DNA of 64,000 nt from Cordilura impudica (taxonomy: Eukaryota; Arthropoda; Insecta; Diptera; Scathophagidae): positions 103,860,480 to 103,924,479 of the forward strand of contig OY821519.1 in NCBI GenBank assembly GCA_963682025.1. The letters are read 5' to 3'. The position numbers and the translations under genes were made by a program. Positions 21,901 to 33,227 of the stretch are shown in pieces (the first letter of the stretch is position 1; each line of letters begins with the position of its first letter). The notes beneath the pieces are model-generated. The model worked only from the letters and a program-made list of their open reading frames with translations, did not search any database and was not told where the DNA came from.

Positions 21901-23899
21901 TCTCGTTTGTTGAAGTGATGAGTTGTGTTGTATTGTATATTTTTACACCGTACCGATTTCACTGCAGTTCTATTACTAAGACATAATTTATGCCTATTTT
22001 ATGCCGAACTGACGATATTGCTATGAACCAGGAAGAAACGGATTATTTTAATAAATAACTAAACACAACAACAGCTACAGCATTGTACTCTATGCCACTC
22101 CAAAGTAAATATGGTAATAATTTGGATGATGATATAGTGTAACTTCAATGACAAGATTATAGTTAAGCCTTGAGACAGAATAAATAAATACTATTAGACC
22201 AAGTTCCAAATATTCAAATTCCTCTCTTTTATCATGCAAAGTCACAGTTAAGCATTAAGATGAAGTACGGCATCACATACTGAACTTTAACCGACTATAA
22301 ATTCTTTTTATTTTTATCAAACTTAGAACATGTGTTTTTTATTTATATCTAGTGATTGCATGTGTAATTAACTTTTAGTGTTTTTTTACAGTTTCGTAAT
22401 TTTTTAGCGCTGTATTGTCACTCAAACTGCCCAAGTTTACATGTTGTGTGTTACATTTTTTTATAAAACAGAATTTTTTATTTACTTAATTATTTTGCAT
22501 TGCACTTTTGCAGGTTTTGTTTTTTTTTTTATGTTGGGTTATTTGTTTTTCAACACTTGTTGGACATTTTTAAAAAACATTTTTATATTGATTTGAGAGA
22601 AATGGTTTTCTGGTATTTATTTTTTTATAATTTCAGTGTAATTTCAACGACAAGCAGCTGTGAATTTTTTACACTGCCAAGCGCTCTAGCATCTATTATT
22701 TTAAAATTTTGTGTCGACAGCAGAAATTTTCAACCGCAGGTTCGCATAATAACACAGTAACAGTAGAACCACAGCCTTTTCATATTTTTGTTATACTTAG
22801 TTGTGCTAAGTTAATGAGTCTCGAGGTGGTGTTCTCCAACAATCATCATCATCACAAGTGATGATGGTTTTAAAATAAATTAAATAATTGTTGTGGTTTA
22901 CATAATCCAGTGTCCTTAATACAACAAATGATTTTGCATTTAATATCAACAAGTGTCATCAACGATGATAAACATTAGATGAATGCTGACTAAAAAATAA
23001 TGGTACATTTTGTCGTAAAACAAAAGAATTTTTATAACAGTTGCTACTATTGTAATAAATGTGAACAATTGTACACGTTACCGTGTTCCGAAAGTATGTT
23101 TTGTGTTCCAAGATTGCTTGCTTTAATAATAAACATTTCTATAATTCTGAAGCTTTTAAGGGTAATTCCATTAATTTAAAAAAAATTAGCTGAAATAGTT
23201 TTTGTTGACACCATTTCAAAGAAAATGATTCAAATGACATAAAGATGTGCCAGTTATTTATTATTTATATGCAAATGTATAGCCCCTATTTTTCAAATAA
23301 GAAAGGAAAACTGTAGTTAAGTAATTTTTAAACTAAAAGCCATGTCATGTCTGTCACATTATAAAATACTCCTTTTTACTATAATAAATTTTAGATTTTT
23401 ATATTATTTATTAATAAACTAGCTCGTATATTAACTACAAACAACTGCTTCTTATTTATCATACAAATAACTTCAGAGTTTTCCTGTATTTTATATCCTC
23501 TAAAATGATGTGGGTTTGTTCTCATGTCTGTCACGACTAATTTTTTTCCCCCAATCATTAATAACAATAATACTTTCTCACTTTTTCTAATGGAAAATAT
23601 GTTGTTCAGGTCTGTCTGCATAATTCTGTATATTTTTATGGAGAATGAAAAACTTTTACTGTACAATATTGAATTAGAAAGATATCTGAATGTCCTATCT
23701 GTCACTATGGAATTAGCATTAACTGTTATAATAGAAATCGTTCAGTAGGAAAGGATTTATGAGTAGACATCAAACCTTTTTACAAAGTTTGGCATGAGGC
23801 TAATTCAACGAAATACAAAATATTGTTACACCCGAATACCAGCATATATAACTTATTTGAAAGTTATACTACAAATCGAAAGTTTATTATTCCGTAAAA
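21901..23899. other. no recognisable gene
   Basis: AT-rich. Small features only: a short palindrome ATCATCATCACAAGTGATGAT at about 22842-22862, and repeated CATGTCTGTCAC words at about 23346 and 23523 with CTATCTGTCAC at 23695. The open frames at 22500-22760 and 23391-23748 lack any known motif and look fortuitous. Confidence 0.35.
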
Positions 23900-24240
23900 T
23901 AGTTTTAAAGAAGCCTTCTCTATTTATCGATATTTGCAGACGATATTTTAATATCAGGCATACATGAGCACCTTTATCCGTTTTTATTTTTTTGATGTGG
24001 TAAACTGGCTTTTATCGATAGTGGACTCACTGTATAAGGAAGTGACCCCAAAATATAAAAAATATGCGTTCTTGATATTATACTTGAAAGAAATTTTCCG
24101 GGATATTTTTAGAACTAGAAGATCAAAATTTGCTATGTCTTGGACTAGTGGAATCTTTTTAAGGCAAAAAAGAGAAGTGTTTTTAGTACTATTTATTTTT
24201 TACTTTTTATATTTAATACAACAAGACAAAGGGTGTTTTT
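23900..24240 (+). pseudogene. possible non-LTR reverse transcriptase scrap
   Basis: One frame near 23922-23980 reads LSIFADDILISGIHEHLYPF, which has the FADD/YADD box of a non-LTR reverse transcriptase followed by a plausible continuation. Nothing else convincing surrounds it, so this rests on one motif. Confidence 0.22.
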
Positions 24241-24247
24241 TCTTTAA

Positions 24248-25873
24248 CCCTTTCACGACAAACCTAAACTGCTGCTTAACGACCCAAAATTTCTAAACAA
24301 GAGTATCGTCAAATATATATTTTTTTAATTCAAGGAAAAAATCAATACGCCATATAACTGTGGTTTTCTGGAATAACCGCGTATGTCCATTTTTATCCGT
24401 TTTGAGTTAACGATGCCAAATATATTAATTTTTAATGCTCTTTACATGTGTTAAAATAAAAAAAAATATTTTGACCATTTCTGACTTTTTTCTTTAAAAC
24501 ACGACGTAACTTAAATGTTTACTAAATTAATTTGCAGCACTATCGACGTATGTCAACCTTCGTTTGATCGCTGACAAATTATTTTCTCCGAAAACGACAC
24601 ATAGCGTCATACGTTGTTGTTAATGGAAAGAAATGCAAAATAATTTTGGATTATTTTTTAGTTTATAACCACTTATAAAAACTTGTGTGTTTATTTCTGT
24701 TATTTTTTGTCACTATTATTCTTGATACGTTGTTATGTTCTCATCCTATGTGCCGTTAGCATTTTGTTGACGAACAAAAAAAATCCAATTTTCAAGCAAC
24801 AACAACTTATGTCTACATTGGTGGAGGCATTAGTAGATTTCTTCTTCAAAAACAACGACGTATGTCGACATAAGTTATTTTATCTGCACATATTTTAAGT
24901 GTTATTTACATATTGTTTTTCGTCCTTCTCTAGGATCTATTCCTCTGAAGATTTTTGACTCAAAATTTTGTATAAAGTATTTATTGCCCATATCTACAGG
25001 ACTGTTAAGAAAAGCTCTCTAAACTTTATATCGAGCCTATAATTTCAACTTTTAACTTTTTTTTTGGCTCCCCTGAACATTTGGTTGTATGACATACGCG
25101 GTTATTCTAGAAAACAGATATATCCCTGGTCGTCAACGGTCAAAATTAGTAGCAAATTTACACCGCTCATAGCAGTGATTTGTGTTTTTATTTTTTACAT
25201 AAACAAAGTGGCTTTGGTTTTGTATTTGTTTTAAATTTTTAAATATAGATCACAGAGAATCGAATACTACTTTTTTAGTTTGCACTAAAAATGGAAAGGA
25301 AAATCGTTCCTTTCGTAAAAACTTTTTGTTTCACAAAAAACTGTAATTGCTTCGAAGACTACCATAACTGATTTTATATTTTTGAGATATTTAGAATTAA
25401 TGTTTTTCTAAGTCTTTTTAGTTATAGTTTAATTAATTGTTTATTTAATATTATGAATTTTTTTAATTTAATAAAAATATAAAACTATAAAACATCCTTT
25501 TTACCCGTACTGAATTTTGCTGAATAATAAACCGGTTCCAAATGTTTTGGTGCTTCTGAAAACCATAAATACAGGTACATGTTTAGTCAAAGTTTTAATG
25601 TTTTCTGTTTAATAACGTCCGAACTAACGTCATCCAAATATCATTTAAAAATACACAATTTTCAGACTTTGGGGTCACCGTCTTAGGTATTGAGAATACA
25701 TGTGCCATTTCTTTTTGGTACGGTCTGAAAGCCAAAACCTCCTCAGTCGACTCAAGTCAGCTTCGAAAAAAATCGGTTGCAAAATGTCAGCTTTAAAAAA
25801 ATCGTTTGCAAAATGTGGAAAATATAAGAAAAAGTAAAAAGGGGACATATATGTCCCATTGGTCGTGAAAGGG
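24248..25873. mobile_element. TTAA-flanked piggyBac-type element, non-autonomous
   Basis: Ends CCCTTTCACGAC and GTCGTGAAAGGG, flanked by TTAA on both sides (24244-24247 and 25874-25877), the target and terminal pattern of piggyBac. About 1,626 bases. Inside is an inverted pair of words (GAATAACCGCGTATGTCC near 24372; GACATACGCGGTTATTC near 25091) and several ACGTATGTC words, but no transposase frame. It is therefore probably mobilised by another element's enzyme. The piggyBac relic at 49 kb is too decayed to be a donor. Confidence 0.8.
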
Positions 25874-26049
25874 TTAATCCCAATAGAACTTTAAATTGTA
25901 AATTTTAATCAAAAAATTTTCTTTCTTCGAAAGGCAAATAATACCTGAAAATTATTTCTGACATATGGTCACTGCGTCTGTTCTTAACGAAGCGTAATCT
26001 GAACGTCCGTATATCACGCGAACACTGTTAGCTTTCAAGAAGTCAATTC

Positions 26050-27650
26050 ATGCTAGCTTATCAGCAGAAGCCAGTGGCCAGTCAATTATCGCCAAATTTT
26101 AATTTCAATAACTCAATGGTTATGGTCGCCGGATTGCCATCTGGGTGATACAACACCTCGTTCGGTTAAATGTCATATATATTTTCATACATAAAATCAT
26201 TGATCATAGTGAGGTACCGATCCCCATTGACCGTAACGTGAGCTTCATTTTTTAAGAAATAAGGTCTGATAATGCCATCAGCGAATAAACTGCACCAAGC
26301 GGTGCATTTTGCTGGATGTAATGGAGACTGAGGGGTCTGCTGTGGAATGGAAATTTTGTTTGTTAACAAACAAAAATGAGCCTAATCGCTGAACACAGTT
26401 TAACGAAAAACAAGTAAGAAAATTATAGTCGGTCTAGACCGACTATACGATACCCTATACCATGCGTTTCGAGACCCTATCTCTTAGGCCCAACTAACTG
26501 GGTATAGAAAATAAGCATAAACTAAATTTGAGTGGGATCTTTATTAATTTTTTGGCTGCAGATATGAAAAAGTTCATACCGGATGATATATCTATATGGG
26601 GACTAGGTTCAAAAATGGACCGATCCTGATCGTGTTTGGTAAAGTCTCTTGTATTTTGCAAAAATATATACAAACAAAATTTGAGAAGAATCAGTGCAAT
26701 ATTTTTGTTTTTTGATAGATTTAAGTGAAGATCGGGAAGCAGCTCCATATGGGGCCTATGACTAATAGTTGTCCCAATGGGATCATTTTTGGACTGCTCA
26801 TTAATGGATGTAATAAACGCATACAAACCCATTTTACTGAGATCTATATGATAATTTGGATGTTATGGCAATTTATGTCGATTTCATAGGGGCCATTTGT
26901 ATGGGGGCTAGGTCTGAACATAGACGGATTCTCACCGGTTTCAACAGCGTTCATCCTATTGCCGATAAAAGCTTACATACCAAATTTCATCGAAATATAT
27001 TCATATTTGCGACCTGCAGTTTGATTACAAACTTTACATGGACACACAGACGGACGGACAGACGGACGGACGGACATCGTTAAATCGAATCAGATAGTGG
27101 TTCTGAGATAGTGGTTCTGATTCGATAGTTATAATAAAAGATGAGTCTAGGTCAAATATTTTTGGTAGTTACAAACAGCACCACAAAGTCATTATACCCA
27201 AACCACATAGTGGTATAGGGTATAAACAGCGGGTCAGTTACTAACTACTCTAGGGTCCAATCAGCGAAAGAAAGACGGATGTTCTCGAGGTTTTAATTTC
27301 TGCATTTACTGGATCCTATACAGGTGTTGGCCAAGATCTTTGTGCAAAATTTTCCATGTAGCGGACGTACAGAATCCCAACTCCTGCGACAGAAGACGAA
27401 TCGAATTGAATCTTCATCCGCATTCTCCTTTACAGCTGCGATATTCTCTTCAACACACACAATCCTTCAACGTGTTGGTATTATTTTATCCTTTCGAGAG
27501 TGCATGGTATGAAATCTTTCCACAGTTCATCGCATGGATTACTCAGATGAACCATTATTTGCATCGTAAAGAACATGAAGTCGTCTATAAGTTCTGCGAG
27601 TCTATGACTGATTTTCAAAGTAAATTTGGATAATTTTGTAGTGTTGTTCA
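26050..27650 (-). pseudogene. DD41D mariner-like transposase relic, split by family A
   Basis: The minus-strand frame at 26166-26369 reads HPAKCTAWCSLFADGIIRPY, FLKNEAHVTVNGDRYLTMI and NDFMYENIYDI, the part between the first and second aspartates of rosa-like mariners (VTVWCGLWAGGIIGPYFF and NGERYREMI). After it comes YHPDGN, a damaged WxQQDGA box, then TITIELLKLKFGD. The N-terminal part (27240-27650) lies beyond the family A insertion and is strongly decayed. Not functional. Confidence 0.6.
26411..27226 (+). mobile_element. family A DINE-like element, copy 5
   Basis: Full-length copy: AAGTAAGAAAATTATAG, AGTCGGTCTAGACCGACT, GGAC tract at about 27050-27077, end CCACATAGTGGTATAGGG. Inserted in the mariner relic, inside its transposase region. 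Confidence 0.85.
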
Positions 27651-27659
27651 AGCGTGAAT

Positions 27660-28236
27660 CTATTCATGAAGATTTGCCAGAGTATACTGATCATAAATGT
27701 CAAAAAGTGAGCGCATTATGCCAGCCCATTTAACAGCTAACGCTATCGTAAGTTCTTTGAATAAAATTGAATCAAATACTTATTAAATTACATGCAAAAA
27801 TTTAAAGAGTGAAAAATTGTTCTTCCATAACTAAAGTTATGATTTTTTTAACGCGAGTTTTTTTTTTCCAAATTCAGTAATTATTTTGGGTGCCCCATAC
27901 TCTGCAATTTGTTATACTCACGTGACCATTGAGACGAAAATTGGCCTTATGAATTTAGGAATAACCCCGTTAATTTCAAGGCTACAATTTTTTAAAACGG
28001 CGACATTTTCTAATGGGTATTTGCATTTCGTTTGGTTTTACCTAATTGAATCTGATTTGGGAAAAGGTGTAACTTATGTAATGCTCTTTGTAAAAACCGC
28101 CTATACATCACACACTGCTGATAACGTCGCCTGTAGGAAGTTTCGGGATTTTTCACAATACCTCCAATACTTGCTTGCAAGGTCTTTCAGTACGCAGAAG
28201 ATCACAGGTTGCCGAAAACGCTAACACAAAATCGCT
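27660..28236. other. no recognisable gene
   Basis: The open frame at 27886-28224 (112 codons) has no known motif and no obvious promoter or splice context. Otherwise AT-rich unique-looking DNA. Confidence 0.3.
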
Positions 28237-28385
28237 AAATTGTTGGAGCGCTAATTACATTTCGATATGATTTTTTGTGTCGGAATAATTGAATGTTGAC
28301 TTTCCAAATAAAATTGAGAAGCGTTAGTCCTTTGCCCTGTACAGAGTCTTTCCATCATAAATTTGACAAGTTTTCAAAGTTAACA
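28237..28385 (+). repeat. 150-base direct repeat, left copy
   Basis: GTTGGAGCGCTAATTACATT through TTGAATGTTGACTTTCC to TTTGACAAGTTTTCA. It is repeated in the same orientation at about 31513-31660 on the far side of the long-inverted-repeat element, with scattered differences. Confidence 0.8.
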
Positions 28386-28850
28386 CCTATTATTTTTTTT
28401 TTTTTTTTTCAAGTTTACTTATTTACAATAATTATGTGGAACAAATTCAGGTTAGAAAAAGTTAGGTCGATTCTGAGAGTGAATGGTGAAAATAGAGGCT
28501 AAATTAGAAGACCCGTATCGTGGCGTCAGTTTATGTTAGTTCGAAATTTTTTTTTTAATCGACCTTCGAACTTTGGAGTCAAATGCCGATTTTCAGCATA
28601 TTATTTATATGGTTTTTTGGCTATAACTCGTCGACTGATTAATATTTTTTCAACCTGTAAAACCAAATTATTGCTAGAGACATGTGCAACAATTAAAATT
28701 TTTTAAAAAATTAATTTTAATATTTTTGTGGTGCTTATGAAGCAAAATGTTGGAAAAATTATTTTTTTCATGCTTTTTGAAAATAATTTGCTTTCTGTTT
28801 GATCTCTAATATGCTTCTCAGTTTCTTCAATAAGTTTCATTTGAAAAGAA

Positions 28851-30206
28851 AATGGTCTTAGTCAAACAGATCAGTACTACAACCGCTGCTGCTACATCCA
28901 TGGATTTCTTCTCAGAATACGACCCTGGTGAAGGTACATCCTATGAAACATCAAAGGCTCAATTCTAGTCACACAAAACCAATTTGATGGAATTGTTGCA
29001 AATTTGTGTTTGACTCAGAAAAAATCAGAACTACTGGCTTCATTTTTGAAAGGAAATAATTTGCTGGCGAGAATTACCAAAGTAACAGCATATCGAAAAT
29101 CATTCAATATGAATGATGCAAAATATTTCGCTTATTGTAGCGATATTGCTAAGTTAATGGAGACGATAGGGTTAACCTATAAAAAAGATGATTGGCGTTT
29201 ATTCATCGATAGTTCACTAATCAGCTTAAAAGTTGTGCTTTTTCACAACACAAATAGAATGCCTTTTGTTTCGATTGCGTATAGCACTGACACTAGTGAA
29301 AATTTCGATAATTTGAAACACTTTCTGGAAATAGTCAAATATAACGAACACCAGTGGCGCACTTGCTGCGACCTCAAAATAGTTTCATTGATTACAGGCT
29401 TAACAGCATCTGGCCGTCCAAAATATCCGTGTTTTTTGTGCGATTGGGATTCACGATACGGAGAAGGTATTAAAGGAAGAAACCAGTACAAACAGCATAA
29501 CCGGAATAGTCGCATTGGACGGAAATGGCCTAAAGACAATAGGCTACATGAAAGTCTTGTTCTTGAAATGAAAATTTTGTTGCCGTTGCTCCACATTAAA
29601 CTCGGCATTGCTAAAAATTTTTTGAAATGTATCGCAAAAAACCAGCAGTATTCAACCGCTTAAAAGACATTTTCCCAAGACTAAGTAGCGCAAAAATTCA
29701 GGAAGGGTTTGTTAATGGTCCCGACATGCGGAAACTAATGGGTCGTCAAGATTTTGACCAAGTTCTGACAGACCGAGAATTAAATGCATGGCTCGCAGTG
29801 AAAGCAGTCATTAAAGGAATTTTGGGTAAAGAACGCAAAGACAACTACAGGCAATCTGTTGCAAACATGTTGGCAGCTTTCGATGAAAGCTCAACTCGCT
29901 CCACAGTTGCCAACTGAATCTGATGAGCAAGGCGAACGTTATCACCAAACTGCGCTTCCATTTGAAATAAGGTAACAATAGAGTGTTCATATTTTGAATT
30001 CCTAGATTTTACAAATATTTTTGTCAGAGTGCACAAACATGTTAACGATTGAAAACTGTTTTCGTCTCAGGTACAGAGGAAAGAAATCTCCAGATGCAAT
30101 GCTCGCTGATATTTGTTGGTGGTATAAAAACACCTTTGAAGAAGAGGAAGACGAGAAAAAAGAGGAAGAAGGGCAGACAAAGATGAAATTCCAGAATATC
30201 TGTTAG
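28851..30206 (+). pseudogene. FIDxSK/CGDLKV repeat-protein gene, copy 2
   Basis: Begins with an ATG inside the left inverted arm (MVLVKQISTTTAAATSMDFF). After a break, the 29004-29663 frame gives LTQKKSELLASFLKGNNLLA, TYKKDDWRLFIDSSLISLKV, CDLKIVSLITGLTASGR, PCFLCDWDSR, a RIGRKWPKDNR word and LLPLLHIKLGIAKNFLK. A frameshift leads to 29627-29917 (VFNRLKDIFPRLSSAKIQEG, MRKLMGRQDFDQVL, ELNAWLAVKAVIKGILG). A last piece at about 30070-30200 has YRGKKSPDAMLADICWWYK. The family segment between them (HSHLDFFP to DEQGERFHQD) is missing. Acidic residues in FIDSS and CDLK may be catalytic (inference). The order of motifs matches copy 1 at 8.8-10.6 kb. Confidence 0.65.
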
Positions 30207-30546
30207 ACGAAATTATCGACCTTTCTGAGGATTGGGTCCTTTGATGTTTCATAAGATGTACCTTCACCAGGGTCGTATTCTGAGAAGAAATCCATGGATG
30301 TAGTAGCGGCGGTTGTAATACTGATATCTGTTTGACTAAGACCATTTTCTTTTCAAATGAAATTTATTGAAGAAACTGAGAAGCATATTATAGATCAAAC
30401 AGAAAGCAAAAAAGAGCTAGTTTTGTAGAATATATTTTCAAAAAGCACGAAAAAAGTAATTTTTCCAACATTTTGCTTCATAAGCACCACAAAAATTTTC
30501 TAAAAAAAATTTTAAAAAAATTTTAATTGGCTTTTACAGATTGAAA

Positions 30547-31350
30547 CAAGTAAGAAAATTATAGTCGGTCTATACCGACTATAGAATACCCTATACCATG
30601 CGTGTAGAGACCCTACCCTATAGGCCCAAATAACTGGACATAAAAAATAAGCATAAACCAAATTTGAGTGGGATTTTTATAAATTTTTTTGTCTGCAGAT
30701 ATGAAAAAGTTCATATCGGATGCTATATCTATATGGGGACTAGGCCCAAAAATGGACCGATCCTGACCATGTTTAGTAAGGTCTCTTGTATTTTGCAAAA
30801 ATATATACAAACAAAATTTGAGAAGAATCCGTGCAATATTTTTGTTTTTTGATAGGTTTAAGTGAAGATCGGGAAGCAGCTCTATATGGGGCCTATGACT
30901 AAGACTTGTCCCATAGGGATCATTTTTGGACTACTGATTAGTGGATGTAATAAAGACATACAAACCCAATTTGACTAAGATTCATATGATAATTTGGATC
31001 TTATGGCAATTTAAGTCGATTTCATAGGGGTCATTTGTATGGGGGCTGGGTCTGAACATGCACCCATTGTCACCTATTTCAACAGCGTTCATCTTCATCC
31101 CATGGCCGATAGAAGCTTATATACCAAATTTCATCAAAATATATTTATATTTGCGACCTGCAGTTTGATTAAAAGCTTTACATGGACACACAGACGGACG
31201 GACGGACGGACGGACATCGTTAAATCGAATCAGATAGTGATTCTGATTCGATCGGTATAATTAAAGATGGGTCTAGGTCAAATATTTTTGGTAGTTACAA
31301 ACAGCAGCACAAAGTCATTATACCCAAACCACATAGTGGTATAGGGTATA
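30547..31350 (+). mobile_element. family A DINE-like element, copy 6
   Basis: Full length, with a slightly altered palindrome (AGTCGGTCTATACCGACT), GGAC tract at about 31192-31215 and the standard end CCACATAGTGGTATAGGG. Inserted in the right arm of the long-inverted-repeat element, so it is younger than that element. Confidence 0.85.
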
Positions 31351-31512
31351 AAAATACAATTAGTTGACTGCAAAGTTCAAAGGTCGATTTAAAAAAAAAA
31401 ATTTGAACTAACATAAACAAACGGCGCGATACGTGTCTTCTAATTTAGCCTCTATTTTCACCCCTCACTCTCAGAATCGACCTAACTTTTGCTAACCTGA
31501 ATTTGTTCCACA

Positions 31513-31662
31513 GTGTTATTGGAGCGCTAATTATATTTCGATATGATTTTTGTGTCTGAATAATTGAATGTTGACTTTCCAAATAAAATTGAAGAACTTT
31601 AGGTCTTTGCCCTGTGCTAAGTTTTTCCATCCTTAATTTGGCAAGTTTTCACAGTTAATAAT
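31513..31662 (+). repeat. 150-base direct repeat, right copy
   Basis: TTATTGGAGCGCTAATTATA through TTGAATGTTGACTTTCC to TTTGGCAAGTTTTCA, matching 28237-28385. Here it abuts the element end directly, whereas on the left about 48 bases lie between. Confidence 0.8.
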
Positions 31663-32076
31663 TATTAACTTATTCTCTAAGTGCATCTTAGCGTTACTTA
31701 TGCTACACCTTGCATACAAAAAACATGTTTTTTATGGAACAGAAAAATTTTTGCGGTTGTCCTTATCTTTCATGTTACAAAGAGCAATTCCTATTAAGAG
31801 AGTTAATTGACAATATTGACCTGTCTTAAAATTAAACAACTAGCAAAAGTTTTTTTTAGAGAGTGGATCATAATTATTTGTGGATATTTTGTCACATTTG
31901 AATTCATGAATGTAAAACTCTGCGACCGAAAAAAACAAAAAAAAAGATTTCGAGAGAATTTGGTCTTCGATTTTCAACCATAAAAATGAAGAACAAAAAT
32001 AGCAAAGGAGTAGTAATCGATCTGTGTCTCATGGTTTTTCTCAAGTTGAAAAATACATATATATATCGCACCTGTA
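31663..32076. other. no recognisable gene
   Basis: AT-rich sequence with no frame or repeat word that I can assign. Confidence 0.3.
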
Positions 32077-32457
32077 CCTCAAAAGTGAGTCAACTCAAAA
32101 TTAACAATTTTTTAGTTGAGGCAAAAAATGTTTTATTTTAATATTTACTATAAAATTTAAAAACAGTTGTTTCATTGTAAATAATTGCGCAAATAATTGC
32201 GAATAATAAGTATACAACAGTAGCTGGTTTTGCGATTTTTTCAGTGATCATCAAAAATACAAGTTTTTGGGTGGAACTCAAAATATGTCTTTTTAGTGGA
32301 TTCTAAAGTAGCTACTCATATAACACAAACTGTATTTTTTTGCGAATGACTAAAAAAATCGATGCAAGATTTTTACAGTGGATAGATATGACCACTGTGT
32401 ATCGTTTTCTTGCAAAAAGTGAAAATTGAAAAATTTTGAGTTGACTCACTTTAGAGG
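32077..32457. mobile_element. TA-flanked MITE, CCTCAAAAGTGAG ends
   Basis: Left end CCTCAAAAGTGAGTCAACTC, right end GAGTTGACTCACTTTAGAGG, flanked by TA on both sides (32075-32076 and 32458-32459). About 381 bases, no coding. The TA duplication suggests a Tc1/mariner-type mobiliser. Confidence 0.8.
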
Positions 32458-32576
32458 TACAGTTTTGTTAGAAATGTTGGAACACAGAGGTGTAAGTGCA
32501 GTCGTCATAACATTTAACCTATATCAATCACATATTATTAAACTGGCACCATGGTTGAATAAATGTAGAACAAAAA

Positions 32577-32898
32577 CAAGTAAGAAAATTATTGTCGGTC
32601 CCTACGATACCCTACACCATGCATTTAGAGACCCTATTTCTTATGACCAACTAATTAGATATAGAAAATAATCATAAACGAAATTTGAGTGGCATTGTAA
32701 TTAATTTTTTGCCTTCGGATATGAAGTTCATACCGGATGCTATATTTATATGGGGGACTAGGTCGCAAAATGGACCGATCCTGACCATATTTGGTAAAGT
32801 CACTTATATATTTTAAAAAAATATATACAAACCAAATTTTAAAAAACTCTGTGCAATATTTTTGTTCTTTGATAGATTTAAGTGAAGATCGGGAAGTA
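32577..32898 (+). mobile_element. family A copy 7, 3' truncated
   Basis: Starts AAGTAAGAAAATTATTGTCGG (palindrome shortened) and stops after AAGTGAAGATCGGGAAG. The last half with the GGAC tract is absent. Confidence 0.75.
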
Positions 32899-33227
32899 AA
32901 ATATAAAACTGTTTAACTAAATAGTAGGCCGAAACCCAAATCTTAGCTGAGGTGTCAGCCATTTCAGAGGCCAAAAAAATATTATAAAACTCCAGATCGA
33001 AGCATATATCATTACACATTTTTAGCCTTCTGACACCAAACCCGAACAACCAAAATACGGCTTTTGCTATTTTTGAGGCTCAGTTACATCAAAAATATTT
33101 TTTTTGTACAAACCTCTCTAAGAACAGTACAGGTTCCTTCTCCTCAAATCTGAGCAGCAATGTGAAGCCGTAAATCTGAGTTCAGATTAGGACTCAACAA
33201 TGCAAAAGCTTTGCTCAGGTAAATATA
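32899..33227. other. no recognisable gene
   Basis: Less AT-rich than its surroundings in parts (GTGTCAGCCATTTCAGAGGCC), but no gene or repeat that I recognise. Confidence 0.3.

Larger units (their letters stand above)
28434..31514 (+). mobile_element. long-terminal-inverted-repeat DNA element with FIDxSK gene
   Basis: Ends TGTGGAACAAATTCAGGTTA and its complement at 31514. The arms pair over more than 500 bases: GTTAGGTCGATTCTGAGAG with CTCTCAGAATCGACCTAAC; AAAGCAAATTATTTTC region words; GCTTATGAAGCAAAATGTTGG with its complement near 30470; and ATCCATGGATTTCTTCTCAG near 28908 with its complement near 30285. The right arm is interrupted by a family A copy (30547-31350). Between the arms lies the FIDxSK gene relic, so this may be the element that carries that protein family. 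The class is not known to me. Confidence 0.7.

Noticed and set aside
31505..31513. A CACAGTG word beside the right end of the long-inverted-repeat element
   Set aside because: The left end lacks it, and the element has no RAG-like gene; the match to a signal heptamer is chance.
28237..31662. 150-base direct repeats considered as LTRs of a retrotransposon
   Set aside because: They lack TG...CA borders, primer-binding site and polypurine tract, and the sequence between is a DNA-type element with inverted arms.
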